DNA from: Streptomyces ficellus
Lineage (GTDB): Bacteria > Actinomycetota > Actinomycetes > Streptomycetales > Streptomycetaceae
Direction: 5' to 3'
Assembly (NCBI RefSeq): GCF_030406405.1
Contig: NZ_JAUEPL010000027.1
Location: forward strand, 1-64,000
DNA length: 64,000 nucleotides
Both the position numbers and the translations under genes were made by a program. Shown here piece by piece: positions 7,631 through 18,900 of the stretch. The notes beneath the pieces are model-generated. The model was not told where the DNA came from, searched no databases, and was given only the letters and a program-made list of their open reading frames with translations. Position 1 is the first letter of the stretch. Every line of letters begins with the position of its first letter.

Positions 7631-8953
7631 ATGAGCCATGCCGACACTCCGAAGGTGACGGTGGTCGCCGGTGTCGTACGGGGCGTGCGCATCTGCCTCG
7701 TGCTCATGGCCCGGCTGGCCGTCCTCGGCGGCCTCGCCCTCCGCTGCTCACTGGCGCCGGGCAGGAGCGGTTTCACGCCACGGCGGGACGCCTGGCTCCT
7801 GGCCACGGTGACCGCCCTCGGGCCCGCCTTCGTCAAGGTCGCCCAGATCCTCAGCACCCGTGCCGACGTGGTCCCCCGTCATGTCGCACGGGTGCTGAGC
7901 ACCCTGCACGACCAGGTGCGCCCGCTGCCGCTCGGCGACGCGTCACGGCACTTCGGCCCCGAGCTGAGACGCGCGCTGCGGGACGACGGCGCCGGCCTCG
8001 CCGCGCGCCATCCGGTCGCGGCCGGCACCATCGCCTGCGTCTACCGGGCCGACCTGGCCGACGGCCGGACCGTCGCCCTGAAGGTCCGGCGGCCCGGTGT
8101 GGTACGCCAGTTGTCCACCGACCTGGCCATCATGCTGGCCCTCGCGCGGCTTGTCGCCCCGCTGCCGCCCCTGCGCGGCGTGCCGGTGGCCGACATCATG
8201 CGGCAGCTCGCCGAATCCCTGCGCGGACAGCTCGACTTCCACCGGGAACGGCGCAGCCTCCGCTTCCTGAAGGAGAACCTGGCCGAGGTGCCTGATGTGC
8301 GGGTGCCGCAGGTGTACGACGAGCTGTGCGGCCCCGAGGTCCTCGTCATGGAGTACCTCGACGACCTGCACCAACGACCGCCCGCCGGGACGGACGGCGA
8401 ACAGGCCGCCGTCACCGCGCTGCGCGCCGCGTACCACATGCTCTTCCTCGACGGCTTCGTGCACTGCGACCTCCACCCCGGCAACCTCAGCTGCGGCCCC
8501 GGCCGCGCCGTGACCATCGTCGACGCCGGATTCACCGTGCGCCTGACCGAGCATGCCCGGCACAAATTCACCGACTTCTTCCACGCGATGAGCCTCGGCG
8601 ACGGACAGGCCTGCGCCGACATCGTGCTCTCCACCGCACGCCCCGGCCGGGACACCGACACCGCCGCGTTCCGGCGCGACCTCGCCGCACTCATCGAGTC
8701 CTGCGGGGGAGCGACCGCCGCCACCTTCGACCTGATGGACTTCGCCGTACAGCTCTTCGCCCTCCAGCGCCGCCACGGTCTCTACGCCGACCCCCAATTC
8801 GTTTTCCCCATTCTGTCGCTGCTGGTTCTGGAGGGCACGGTCCGCGCGCTCGGCCCCGGTCTGGACTTCCAGGCCGTGGCGAAGCCGTATCTGATGATCG
8901 CCCTCATGGAACGCGCGATTGCCGCCGCTCAGAGAAAACAGGAGTCCGGCTGA
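7631..8953 (+). CDS. UbiB/AarF/ABC1-family atypical kinase-like protein with altered motifs
   Basis: A 440-aa protein of the UbiB (ADCK/COQ8) family, which normally binds ATP and assists isoprenoid-quinone or other lipid-soluble product synthesis at membranes. Seen: GPAFVKVAQILSTRAD with KVAQ at residues 69-72, where the family has KxGQ; AAGT at 130-133 in place of the alanine-rich AAAS loop; the ATP lysine K151 in VALKVRRPG; an intact HCDLHPGN catalytic loop at 278-285; and DAG at 298-300 in place of DFG. A hydrophobic stretch lies at residues 19-40. The stop overlaps the ribosome site of E3, whose ATG is 1 base beyond the stop, so the two are translationally coupled. Substrate and activity are unknown; it may act on the polyene or on a membrane step with E5. 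Confidence 0.82.
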   Translation: MSHADTPKVTVVAGVVRGVRICLVLMARLAVLGGLALRCSLAPGRSGFTPRRDAWLLATVTALGPAFVKVAQILSTRADVVPRHVARVLSTLHDQVRPLPLGDASRHFGPELRRALRDDGAGLAARHPVAAGTIACVYRADLADGRTVALKVRRPGVVRQLSTDLAIMLALARLVAPLPPLRGVPVADIMRQLAESLRGQLDFHRERRSLRFLKENLAEVPDVRVPQVYDELCGPEVLVMEYLDDLHQRPPAGTDGEQAAVTALRAAYHMLFLDGFVHCDLHPGNLSCGPGRAVTIVDAGFTVRLTEHARHKFTDFFHAMSLGDGQACADIVLSTARPGRDTDTAAFRRDLAALIESCGGATAATFDLMDFAVQLFALQRRHGLYADPQFVFPILSLLVLEGTVRALGPGLDFQAVAKPYLMIALMERAIAAAQRKQESG

Positions 8954-8954
8954 C

Positions 8955-9953
8955 ATGCTTTCCTCTTTTTCCTCCTCCCCTTCCGTGGTGCCGCGTCCCT
9001 TGCGCCGCGTCGTGATTCCCCTGCTGCGCCAGGACACGGCGCAAGTCGACTTCGGCGTACGGCGCTTCCGGCTCCGCCCCGGCCCCGCGCGCGGCATCCT
9101 GCAAGCGGCCGCACAGGCCTTCCTGTGCGGTTTCCACGCCGCCCTGCGCGCCCGCGCCCTGCCCGAACTGGCCGCGGAGGTGGAGCGGCTCCCGGCCGAG
9201 CGGCGCGGATTCGCCTACGAGGGCGCCGGCATGGCCTGCGGCCTGCTCGACCTGCTCACCGCCTCGCGCGGCCGCCGGTTCGCCGCCCTGCTGGCCGGGC
9301 CCGCCGCCCGGTACCCCCACCTCGCGCAGGTCGGCGCGGGGTGGGCGTACGCACGGCTCGGGCTGCGGCCACGGGACGGCATCCCGGGCGCGAGCCCGCC
9401 CGAGTGCTGGCTCGCCTGGGACGGATACGGATTCCACCAGGGGTTCTTCCACCCCGACCGGGTCATCGGACGGCAGTACGTCGAGCGCGGGCTCAACCCC
9501 GACGAGCGGGCCATCCGCGACCAGGGCCTGGGCCGGGCGCTGTGGTTCCACGAGTGCGCCGACCCGGACGGCATCGCGCTGCGGATCGCCGAGTTCCCGG
9601 CCGGGCGGCGCGCCGACCTGTGGAGCGGCGCCGGCCTCGCCGCCACGTACGCGGGCGGCGCCACCCCGCACGAACTACGGCACCTCGCCGCACTGGCGGG
9701 TGAACACCGCCCGGACCTCGCCCAGGGCGCCGCGTTCGCCTGCAAGGCACACCACATCGCCGGCGCCGTCCCCGCGCACACCGCCGAGGCCGCGCCCGTG
9801 CTGACCGGAACCGGCGTCGAGCAGGCGGCCGACTGGACCGACCGCTCCCTCGCCGCGCTCGGCCCCGCCGCCACCGGCACCGGCCACTACCAGCGGTGGC
9901 GCGCCGGCATCCGGGCCCAGTACGCCGCGCTCGGCCACAGAGGGGACCGCTGA
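8955..9953 (+). CDS. Enediyne biosynthesis protein E3 / UnbL (DUF1702)
   Basis: A member of the DUF1702 family, which is one of the five genes conserved with every enediyne polyketide synthase. Here it is 332 aa. Seen: the family blocks AYEGAGMACGLLD, WDGYGFHQGFFH near residue 155, and QGLGRALWFHEC near residue 190. The exact reaction is not known for the family. The ATG at 8955 is chosen because GGAG lies 10 bases upstream and the preceding gene stops at 8953; a longer frame from 8919 would overlap that gene. Followed after 2 bases by E4. Position and order match E3 in described enediyne clusters. Confidence 0.88.
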   Translation: MLSSFSSSPSVVPRPLRRVVIPLLRQDTAQVDFGVRRFRLRPGPARGILQAAAQAFLCGFHAALRARALPELAAEVERLPAERRGFAYEGAGMACGLLDLLTASRGRRFAALLAGPAARYPHLAQVGAGWAYARLGLRPRDGIPGASPPECWLAWDGYGFHQGFFHPDRVIGRQYVERGLNPDERAIRDQGLGRALWFHECADPDGIALRIAEFPAGRRADLWSGAGLAATYAGGATPHELRHLAALAGEHRPDLAQGAAFACKAHHIAGAVPAHTAEAAPVLTGTGVEQAADWTDRSLAALGPAATGTGHYQRWRAGIRAQYAALGHRGDR

Positions 9954-9955
9954 CC

Positions 9956-12010
9956 ATGACGACGATGACGACACTGGTGCGCCGGAACCTCGCGCGGGTC
10001 ACCGCGCTGCTCACCTGCCTGCTGCTGTGGCACCTCACCCAGCCGCCCGCCGCGTCCGAGGCCCAGCGCGACCGCCTGGCCCAGCGGTTCGCCTTCACCC
10101 CCCACCTCGTGTCCCCCGCCCACCGGCCCACCGACCGGACCCTGCGGCCGGTCGCCCCCGCGTACAAGGACATCCCGTCCTGGATCTCCTCCGTCGGCGC
10201 CGGGGTGGCGCTCCTCGCCACCGACGGGGGCAGCGTGTCGCACGACATCTGCCTGGTCGACCCGCGCACCGACACGGTGACCGTCCGCCCGGCCCCCGGC
10301 ACCGGCCACCGCTACGCGCCCTTCGTCCTGCGCCCGCCCGCGCCCGCCCTGCCGTCGTACGCCGCGCCCATGGGGTGCCTGCCCGCCGACCTCAACGAGG
10401 ACGGGTGGCAGGACGTGATCGTCTACTACTGGGGCCGCTCGCCCGTCCTGTTCATCCGCCACGCGGGCCGGCCGCCGGGCGCCGGAGCCTTCGTCGCCCG
10501 CGAACTCGTCCGCCCCCGCGCCGTGTGGAACACCAACGCCGCGACCATCGGCGACTACGACGGTGACGGGCACGTCGACCTGGTCTTCGGCAACTACTTC
10601 CCGGACGGCGCCCGCGTCCTGGACCCGACCGCCCACCAGCCGGACCGGCTCGTGATGAACGCCTCCCTGTCCAACGCCCGCAACGGCGGCACCAACCGGC
10701 TGCTGCGCTTCACCGGCGCCACCCGCGGTCCCGCCCCCGACGCCCGCTTCACGGAGGTGCCGGGCGCCTTCGACACCGCGGCGGCACGCGGCTGGACGCT
10801 CGCCCTCGGGACGTACGACCTCGACGGCGACCACCGCCCCGAGCTGTACGTGGCCAACGACTTCGGCCCCGACCAACTGCTGGTCAACCAGTCGGCCCCG
10901 GGCCACATCCGGTTCCGCGAGGCGACCGGGACGCGGCACGCGGCCACCCCCAAGTCCAAGGTGCTGGGCCGGGACTCCTTCAAGGGCATGGGCGTGGCCT
11001 TCACCCACCTGGGCCCCGACCGCGTTCCCGACATCCTGGTCAGCAACATCGGCGAGAACTTCGCCCTGCACGAGAGCAACTTCGCGTTCACCGCCACCGG
11101 CAGCCCCGGCGCCGCCGGGCGGGCCCTCCACCGGGGCACGGCCCCGTACGACGACGAGAGCGAGCCGCTGGGCCTGTCCCGTACCGGCTGGACCTGGGAC
11201 GTGAAGGCCGCCGACTTCGACAACGACGGCGGCCCGGAAATCATGCACGCCACCGGTTTCGTCGCCGGACGGACCAACAGCTGGGCGCAGTTGCAGGAAA
11301 CCGCCATGTCCAACGACCTGATCCTGGACCACCCCCGGCTGTGGCCGCACTTCCCGGCGGGCACCGAACTGTCCGGCCACAACCGCAACACCTTCTTCGT
11401 CCGCACCGGCTCCGGCGGCCGCTTCACCGACGTGGCGGGTGAGACCGGCGTCGGCACGGACGCCGTCAGCCGCGCCTTCGCGGTCGGCGACGTCGACGCG
11501 GACGGCCGGCTCGACTTCGTCGTCGCCAACCAGTGGGCGCCTTCGGTGATGTTCCGCAACACCGGCCCGGCGGGCGCCGTCCTGGGCCTCCGGCTGCGGC
11601 TGCCGGGTGCCGGGGGCGCCACCCGGCTCGCCATCGGCGCCACCGCGACCCTCACGCTGCCGGACGGCTCCGTCCGTACCGAGCAGGTGTACCCGGCCAA
11701 CGGCCACAACGGGGTCAACGCCCCCGACATCACCTTCGGGCTCGGCAAGAACGCCCCGCCGCGCGCGCTGCCGGTGCGCCTCACCTGGCGCGACGGCCAC
11801 GGCCGCGTCCACACCGGCACCGCGACGCTCCGCCCGGGATGGCACGAGCTGGTCCTCACGGCGAAGGCCGTCACGCCGAAGCTCGTCACGCCGAAGCCCG
11901 TCCCGCCCAAGGCCGTGATGCGCAAGGCCGCCACCCCTAAGGCCGCCACCCCCGAGGCCGTCACCCCCGAGGCCGTCACCCACAAGGCCCTTACCGAGGA
12001 GACACGATGA
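9956..12010 (+). CDS. Enediyne biosynthesis protein E4 / UnbV (FG-GAP and ASPIC domains)
   Basis: A 684-aa exported or membrane-anchored beta-propeller protein of the enediyne core. Seen: a basic start and hydrophobic anchor at about residues 10-27; FG-GAP/VCBS calcium-type repeats, including DLNEDGWQD, DYDGDGHVD, DLDGDHRPE, DFDNDGGPE and DVDADGRLD; then an ASPIC/UnbV domain around residues 540-635 with PDGSVRTEQVYPANGHN. It ends in an odd tail of nine pentapeptide units (see the repeat at 11864-11998). The start ATG at 9956 has GAGGGG 7 bases upstream; a second ATG at 9965 is possible. The stop overlaps the E5 start as ATGA. The biochemical role is undefined in the family. Confidence 0.9.
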   Translation: MTTMTTLVRRNLARVTALLTCLLLWHLTQPPAASEAQRDRLAQRFAFTPHLVSPAHRPTDRTLRPVAPAYKDIPSWISSVGAGVALLATDGGSVSHDICLVDPRTDTVTVRPAPGTGHRYAPFVLRPPAPALPSYAAPMGCLPADLNEDGWQDVIVYYWGRSPVLFIRHAGRPPGAGAFVARELVRPRAVWNTNAATIGDYDGDGHVDLVFGNYFPDGARVLDPTAHQPDRLVMNASLSNARNGGTNRLLRFTGATRGPAPDARFTEVPGAFDTAAARGWTLALGTYDLDGDHRPELYVANDFGPDQLLVNQSAPGHIRFREATGTRHAATPKSKVLGRDSFKGMGVAFTHLGPDRVPDILVSNIGENFALHESNFAFTATGSPGAAGRALHRGTAPYDDESEPLGLSRTGWTWDVKAADFDNDGGPEIMHATGFVAGRTNSWAQLQETAMSNDLILDHPRLWPHFPAGTELSGHNRNTFFVRTGSGGRFTDVAGETGVGTDAVSRAFAVGDVDADGRLDFVVANQWAPSVMFRNTGPAGAVLGLRLRLPGAGGATRLAIGATATLTLPDGSVRTEQVYPANGHNGVNAPDITFGLGKNAPPRALPVRLTWRDGHGRVHTGTATLRPGWHELVLTAKAVTPKLVTPKPVPPKAVMRKAATPKAATPEAVTPEAVTHKALTEETR
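11864..11998 (+). repeat. Nine 15-bp repeats coding a K/E-A-x-T-P tail in E4
   Basis: Nine consecutive 15-base units encode pentapeptides of the KAVTP type at residues 637-681, just after the ASPIC domain and before the final ETR. Units differ mainly in the first codon (Lys to Glu in later units). The tail is low in complexity, proline-rich and likely extended. Such arrays can gain or lose units by slippage without changing frame. Confidence 0.85.
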
Positions 12011-12993
12011 ACCGACTCGGCCGCACGATGGGCCACGTGCTCGGCGGCCCGGACGACCCGCGCAGCGCCGCACTGCGCCGGTTCGGACTGTCCATCACCG
12101 TACTGACCGTGATCGGCCACACTCTGCTCGGCTTCGAACAGGCCTACCTCACACCGGTCGTCGCGGTGGTGTCCGGCCTGGCCGCCGAGGGCGTCCTCGG
12201 CGCCATCGACGCCCACGCCCGGCGCGTACGCCCCTGGTACGCCGGGCGTCCCCCCGGCGAGATGGTGGACCTGCTGCTGCCCGCGTACATCACCGCCCTG
12301 GCGTGCGCCATGCTGCTGTACGCCAACGACCGGCTGATGCCGACCGTCCTGGCCACCGTCGCGGGCGTGGCGAGCAAGTACGTCGTGCGGGTACGCGTGG
12401 CCGGGCGCCCGCGGCACGTCCTCAACCCCAGCAACACGGGCATCGTCCTGGTCCTGCTGCTGTTCCCGTGGGTGGGCATCGCGCCGCCCTACCAGTTCAC
12501 CGAGTGGACCTCCGGCGCGGTGGACTGGCTGATCCCGCTGGCGGTGCTCGCGGCCGGGACCATGCTGAACGCCAAACTGACGGGCAAGGTGCCGCTGATC
12601 GCCGGCTGGGCCGCCGGATTCGTGGCCCAGGGCGTCATCCGCTGGGCGCTGACGGACATCTCGGTCGCGAGCGCGCTGCTGCCGATGACGGGGGTCGCGT
12701 TCGTGCTGTTCACCAACTACATGATCACCGACCCGGGCACCACCCCGTCGCGCCCGCGTCACCAGGCCCTCTTCGGGGCGGCGACCGCCGCCGTCTACGG
12801 CGTGCTCGTCCACCTCCACATCGTCTTCGGCCTCTTCTTCGCGCTGGTGATCGTGTGCGTGCTGCGCGCGGTCGTCCTGGTGGCCGCCGAGCGGCTCGCG
12901 CGGGTGCCGGCCCGGGCGCCCGCCGCCTCCCGTGACGCCTCGGCCGCGGTGCCGGCCCAGGGGCGTACCTCGCTCCTCCCGGAGTCACGATGA
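12007..12993 (+). CDS. Enediyne biosynthesis protein E5 / UnbU (RnfD/NqrB-like membrane protein)
   Basis: A polytopic membrane protein of 328 aa with about eight hydrophobic segments. It resembles RnfD/NqrB subunits of redox-driven pumps, which bind flavin through a threonine. Seen: the block RPRHVLNPSNTGIVLVLLLFP near residue 137, and FTNYMITDPGTTPSRPRHQ near residue 237, both typical of RnfD-type proteins. A Pro/Ala tail follows residue 300. It overlaps E4 at the start and PKSE at the end by four bases each (ATGA), so expression is coupled. It is one of the five core enediyne genes, and its role in polyene or warhead formation is still undefined. Confidence 0.88.
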   Translation: MNRLGRTMGHVLGGPDDPRSAALRRFGLSITVLTVIGHTLLGFEQAYLTPVVAVVSGLAAEGVLGAIDAHARRVRPWYAGRPPGEMVDLLLPAYITALACAMLLYANDRLMPTVLATVAGVASKYVVRVRVAGRPRHVLNPSNTGIVLVLLLFPWVGIAPPYQFTEWTSGAVDWLIPLAVLAAGTMLNAKLTGKVPLIAGWAAGFVAQGVIRWALTDISVASALLPMTGVAFVLFTNYMITDPGTTPSRPRHQALFGAATAAVYGVLVHLHIVFGLFFALVIVCVLRAVVLVAAERLARVPARAPAASRDASAAVPAQGRTSLLPESR

Positions 12994-15900
12994 GCGACAC
13001 GTACCACGCTCCCGCGCTCGCCATCGTCGGCATGGCCTGCCGCTACCCGGACGCCGACCGGCCGGACCGGCTGTGGGAGATGGTCCTGGACCAGCGCCGG
13101 GTCTTCCGCCGCCTCCCCAAGGAACGGCTGGACGCCGACGACTACTACGACCGCGACCCCACGGCCCCCGACCGGACGTACAGCCTCTACGCGGCCGTCC
13201 TGGAGGGCTGGACGTTCGACCGGTCGGCGTTCCGCATCCCCGGGCCGGTGTTCCGGGCCGGCGACCCCGCCCACTGGCTCGCCCTGGAGACCGCCGCCCG
13301 CGCGCTTCAGGACGCCGGCTTCCCCGGCGGGACCGGCCTGGCCCGCGACCGCGTCGCCGTGATCCTCGGCAACAGCCTCACCGGAGACACCACCCGCGCC
13401 GGGACGCTGCGGCTGCGCTGGCCGTATGTGCGCCGGGTCCTCGCCGCCGCCCTGGAGGCCGCCGACATCACCGGGGACGTACGCGACGACGTGGTGCGCC
13501 GGGCCGCGGCCGGGTACCTCGCGCCCTTCCCGCCGACGACCGAGGAGTCGCTCGCCGGGGCCCTGTCCAACACGATCGCCGGCCGCGTCTGCAACCACTT
13601 CGACTTCCACGGCGGCGGCTACACGGTGGACGGCGCCTGCGCCTCCTCCCTCCTCGCGGTCGTCGAGCTGTGCCGGGCGCTGCGGGACCACAGCGTGGAC
13701 TTCGGCCTCGCGGGCGGCGTCGACCTGAGCCTGGACCCCTTCGAACTGGTCGGGTTCGCCAAGACCGGCGCGCTCGCCACCGACCGGATGCGGGTGTACG
13801 ACGAGCGCTCGGCCGGGTTCTGGCCGGGGGAGGGCTGCGGCATGCTCGCGCTGATGCGGGCGGCCGACGCGCGGGCCGCCGGACTGCGCGTGTACGCCGA
13901 GATCCGTGGCTGGGGCGTCTCCTCCGACGGCAGCGGCGGCATCACCCGGCCCGCCCGGGACGGGCAACTGCTCGCGCTGCGCCGCGCGTACGAGCTGGCC
14001 GGCGCCGACCCGGCCGAGGTGCTGTTCCACGAGGGGCACGGCACCGGGACGCAGGTCGGCGACGAGGTGGAGCTGAGCGCGCTGACCGCGCTGCGGGAGA
14101 CCGCACGCGCGCGTGCGGCGCTCGGCACGGTGAAGGCCAACATCGGGCACACCAAGGCGGCGGCCGGCGCGGCGGGCGTCATCAAGGCGGCGATGAGCCT
14201 GCACACCGGGGTCCTGCCGCCGACGACCGGCTGCGAGACCCCGCACGCCCTGCTGCGGTCGCCGGGCGCGCCGCTGCGCGTCCTGCGCAAGGCCGAACAC
14301 TGGCCGGAAGGGCCCCGGCTGGCCGGGATCAGCTCCATGGGCTTCGGCGGCATCAACGCCCACCTGGTGCTGTCCGCACCCTCCCGGCCGGTACGGGGCA
14401 CCGCCCGGCAGAAGGCGCGTGACGCCGCCGCGCCGGTGGCCGGTGCGGGGCTCGGGCCCGAGCCCGGTGCCGGCCTGCCCGTGGCCGAAGCCGCCGGGCC
14501 CGACCCTCGCGGCGGCTTGCCCGCGCCCGAGGCCCGCACCGGCGTGCCCCTGACCCGAACCGCCGGGCCCGTGGCCGGAGCCGCCGCGCCCGAGGCCCGC
14601 ACGGGCGTGCCCCTGACCGGAACCGTCGGGCCCGAGCCCCGTGCCGGCCTGCCCCTGGCCGAAGCCGCCGTGCCCGTGGCCGGAGCCGCCGTGCTCGACC
14701 CTCGCGGCGGCCTGCCCGCGCCCGAGGCCCGCACCGGCGTGCCCCTGACCGGGGTTGTCCCTCCCGTACCCCGCGCTGGGCTGGCCGTGCGGCGTCCCGC
14801 GCCCGAGCATGCCGTCATCGCGGTCGCGGGGGACGACCCCGGCCAGCTGCGGGAGTTCTTCGCGCGGGTCGCCGAGACCGCACCCCGGCTGTCCTTCGCC
14901 GAGATCCACGACCTGGCCGCCCAACTGGCCCGCGAGCGGGCCGCCGGGCCCGTGCGGGCCGCGATCGTCGCCGCCACCCCCGACGAACTGGCCGCCCGCG
15001 CCGCCTCCGTGGCCGCCTGCCTGACGGCGGGCGGCGCTCCCGGTGGGCTGACCCGCCTGCCGGGCGTGTGGGTGGGGTACGGCGTACGCGGGCGCGTCAC
15101 GCTGCTGTTCCCCGGCCAGGGCGCGCCCGGCCTGGCCGGCTCCGCGAGCACCGAGACGGCCCAGCCCGCCATCCACCGCGCCGCCCTGCGCGGTCTGCGC
15201 ACGCTGGACGCCCTGGGCGTGACGGCGTCGGCGGCGGTCGGGCACAGCCTGGGCGAGATCACCGCCCTGGTGTGGTCCGGCGCCCTGTCCGTACGGGACA
15301 GTTTCCGGCTGGTACGCGCGCGCGGCCGGCTCATGGCCGCCCTCGGCACCTCCGGAACCGGCATGCTCAGCCTGCGTACGGAGCCGGCCGCCGCCCTCGC
15401 GCTGTGCGCGGGCACCGACCTGGTCGTCGCCGCGTACAACGGCCCGCGCTCGGTGGTGGTGGCCGGACCGGTGGCGGACCTGCGGGAGGTGGCGGGGCGC
15501 GCCGACCGGGCGGGGATCGCCCGCACGCTGCTTCCCGTGTCGCACGGTTTCCACTCCCCGGCGGTCCGGCCCTGCGTGGCGCCGCTGCGCCAGGTGCTGG
15601 ACACCATGGACTTCGGCCCGCCCTCGCGCCGGCTGCTGTCCACCGTCCACGGCAGGGCGCTCACCCCGGACGACGACCTGGCCGCCCTCCTCGCCGACCA
15701 GGTCACCGCGCCCGTGCGGTTCTGGGACGCGGTCAGCGGCGCCCTGCCGGACACCGACCTGCTGTGCGCCTGCGGGCCGGGGCAGGGCCTGGCCTCCCTC
15801 CTCGCCGACCAGGGCTGCGGCGTCCCCGTGGTCACCGTGGGCCCGGACGACCCCGGCGCCGCGGCGACCGCCCAGGCGGCGGCCGCCCTGTTCGCCGCCG

Positions 15901-18900
15901 GGGCGTGCGCGCGGCTGGACGCGCTGACGGCGGGCCGGGCGGCCAGGCCGATCGACATCTGGCGGGAGAGGACCTTCCTCAGCAGCCCCTGCTCGGCGCC
16001 GCCGCCGTTCGGCGAGCCGCGCCGGGAAGCGCCGTCGGAAGCACCGGCCTCGCAGGCACCGTCGGCCACACCTGCGGCAGACACCGCCGCCGCCCCGGAC
16101 ACCGCCACCGCCGTCCGGGACCTCCTCGCGCGGGCCACCGAACTGGACCCCGGGCTGATCGGCATGGACACCCGGCTCCTGACCGACCTGCACCTCACGT
16201 CCCTGACGGTGACCCAGCTCGCCGCCACCGCCGCCCACCGCACGGGCCGCCGCCCACCGGCCGCCCCGCTCTCCCTGGCCGACGCCCGGGTCCGCGACCT
16301 CGTCGACGCCCTCGACGCGCTGCCGTCCGCGGGCGAACCCGGACCCGACACCGCCGCCACCGGCGTCGACACCTGGGTCCACTGCTTCACCGAACGGCTG
16401 CGCCCGGCCCGGCGCGGCCTGCCGGCGCCGAGCGCCGGGTGGCGCACCACCGTGCTCGGGGACGGCGAACTGTCCGTACAGGCCAAGGAGTTGTACGGCT
16501 CCGCCGCCGGCGAGGACACCGAGCTCCTCTACGTACCGCCGGCCTCGGGCCCGCCGCCGATCGCCCGGCTCCTGGCCACGGCCCGCGCCGCCCTGCGCAC
16601 CGGCCGCCTGGTCGTCGTGGCGCACGACACCGCCCTCGCGGGGTTCCTCGGCAGCCTCCGCAAGGAGCACCCCGCCCTGGGCGTCACCCTGCTGCGCGTC
16701 CCGCCGACCGCGTCCGGCCTGCGCCACGCCACCCGCTGGGCGGGCGCCGAACCGGGCCGGTACCGGGAACTGGTCCTCGACGACCACGGCACGCCGCACG
16801 TCCCGACGGCACAGGCCCTGCGCCTCCCCGGCCCCGGGGGCCCGCTGCCGCTCGGCCCCGACGACGTCCTGCTCGTCAGCGGCGGCGGCAAGGGCATCGG
16901 CCACGCCTGCGCCCTGGCGCTCGCGCGGAGCACCGGGGTGCGGCTGGCCCTGATCGGCCGGGCCCGGCCGGAGAGCGACGACACGCTGCGTACGAACCTG
17001 GCGGCGCTGGACGCGGCGGGGGTGAGCGCCGCGTACGAGGCGGCCGACCTCACCGACGCCACGGCGGTGGCCGACGCGGTGCGCCGCCTCACCGGCCGGC
17101 TCGGCCGCCCGGTCACCGGCGTCCTGCACGCCGCCGGGGTCAACGAACCGGTGCGCTTCACCGACCTGGACGAGGCGCGCGTGGAGGCCCATGTCGCCCC
17201 GAAGGTGGCCGGGTTGCGCCACCTCCTCGCGGCGTTGCCGACCGACCGGCTGCGGCTGCTCGTCGCCTTCGGCTCGGTGATCGGCCGGTACGGCCTGCCC
17301 GGCGAGAGCCACTACGCCCTGGCCAACGGCCTGTTGCGCACCGAGCTGGAACGGCTGGCGGCCGGAGCGCCGGCGCACTGCCGGGTGCTGAACGTCGACT
17401 GGTCGGTGTGGAGCGGCGCCGGCATGGGCGTGCGCCTCGGCGTGCTCGACGCACTCGTGCGCGAGGACGTCACGCCCATCGCGCCGGAGACCGGCGTCGA
17501 CCTGTTCCTGCGCCTCCTGGCGGCCGGGGGCTCCACGCCGCCGACGGTCGCCGTGCACGGCAGGCTGGGGCACGACATGCCGGTGCCGCCTCCGCCCGGC
17601 CCCCCGCAGCGGTTCCTGGCGGACCTCCGTGTCCACTACCCGGCCGTCGAGTTGGTCGCCGAAGCGCGGCTCGACCTGGGCACCGACGCCTACCTGGACG
17701 GCCACCGGCTGGACGGGGTCGTCTGGCTCCCCGGCGTCCTCGGTCTGGAGGCCATGGCCCAGGCGGCGTCCGCCGTGGCCGGCCGGCCGCTGTACGAGGC
17801 CCGCGACATCGCCTGGGCGCGCCCGGTGACCGTACCGGAGGAGGGACCTCGTACCGTCCGGGTGTGCGCCCTGCACCGGGGGGAGCGCGTCGAGGCCGTG
17901 CTGCGCAGCGACGAGGACGACTTCTGCGTAGACCACTTCCGGGCCGTCTTCCCGCTCGCGGCGCCCTCCCCGGACGGGGAACGCCCGTGGCCCGCCGGGA
18001 GCGGTGAGGCGCTGGGCGCCGACGAGCTGTACGGGCCGCTGTACTTCCACACCGGCCGCTTCCGGCGGGTGCGGAGCCTGACCGCGCCGTCCGCGCGCGC
18101 CTGCCTGGCCACCCTGTCGGCCGGGCAGCCCGCCCCGTGGTTCCCGGCACCGCTCGCCGCCCCGCTGCTCGGCGACCCGTCCGCCAACGACACCACGCTG
18201 CACGCGCTCCAGGCGTGCGTGCCGCACCGCCGGCTGCTGCCGGTGGCCGCCGAGTCGCTGACGATCCGCCCGGAAGGAGGGCCCGTCACCCGGGTACGGG
18301 GCGAGGAGCTCGGCGCGGCGGACGGCGAGTACACCTGGGACGCGGAGGGGCTGGACGCCACGGGTGGTGTGGTCGTGCGGTGGCGCGGCCTGCGGCTCAA
18401 GGACGTCGGGCCGCTCCCGCGCGGGGAGCGCCCCTGGCCGGCGCCGCTGCTGGCCGTCCTCCTGGAGCGGGCGGCCACGGCGCTGGGCCTCGGCGACGGC
18501 CTCACGATCACCATCGGGGCGGGCGAGCGCTCCGCGCACGCACACCGGCCCCGGCCGGGGCTTTCCCGCAGCCACCTCGACGGACTGGTCCTCCAGATCG
18601 AAGGCGCCGCTCACCGGCGGGTGGCCTGCGACTGGGAGGCGGTGACGGCGCGCGGCGAGGACGACTGGCGGCGGACGCTCGGTACGGACCACCTCGCCCT
18701 GACCGAGCTGCTGCGGCGCCGGAGCGGCGAACCGTTCGCGGTGGCCGCCACCCGCGTGTGGACGGCGGTCGAGTGCCTGGCCAAGGCGGGCCGGCCGCCC
18801 CGCGCCCCGCTCTCGGTCGACGGTGTCTTCGACGGCGGCTGGGTCCGGCTGCGCTCCGGTGACGCCCTGATCGCCTCGGGCGTCGTACGGGTGGCCCGGG

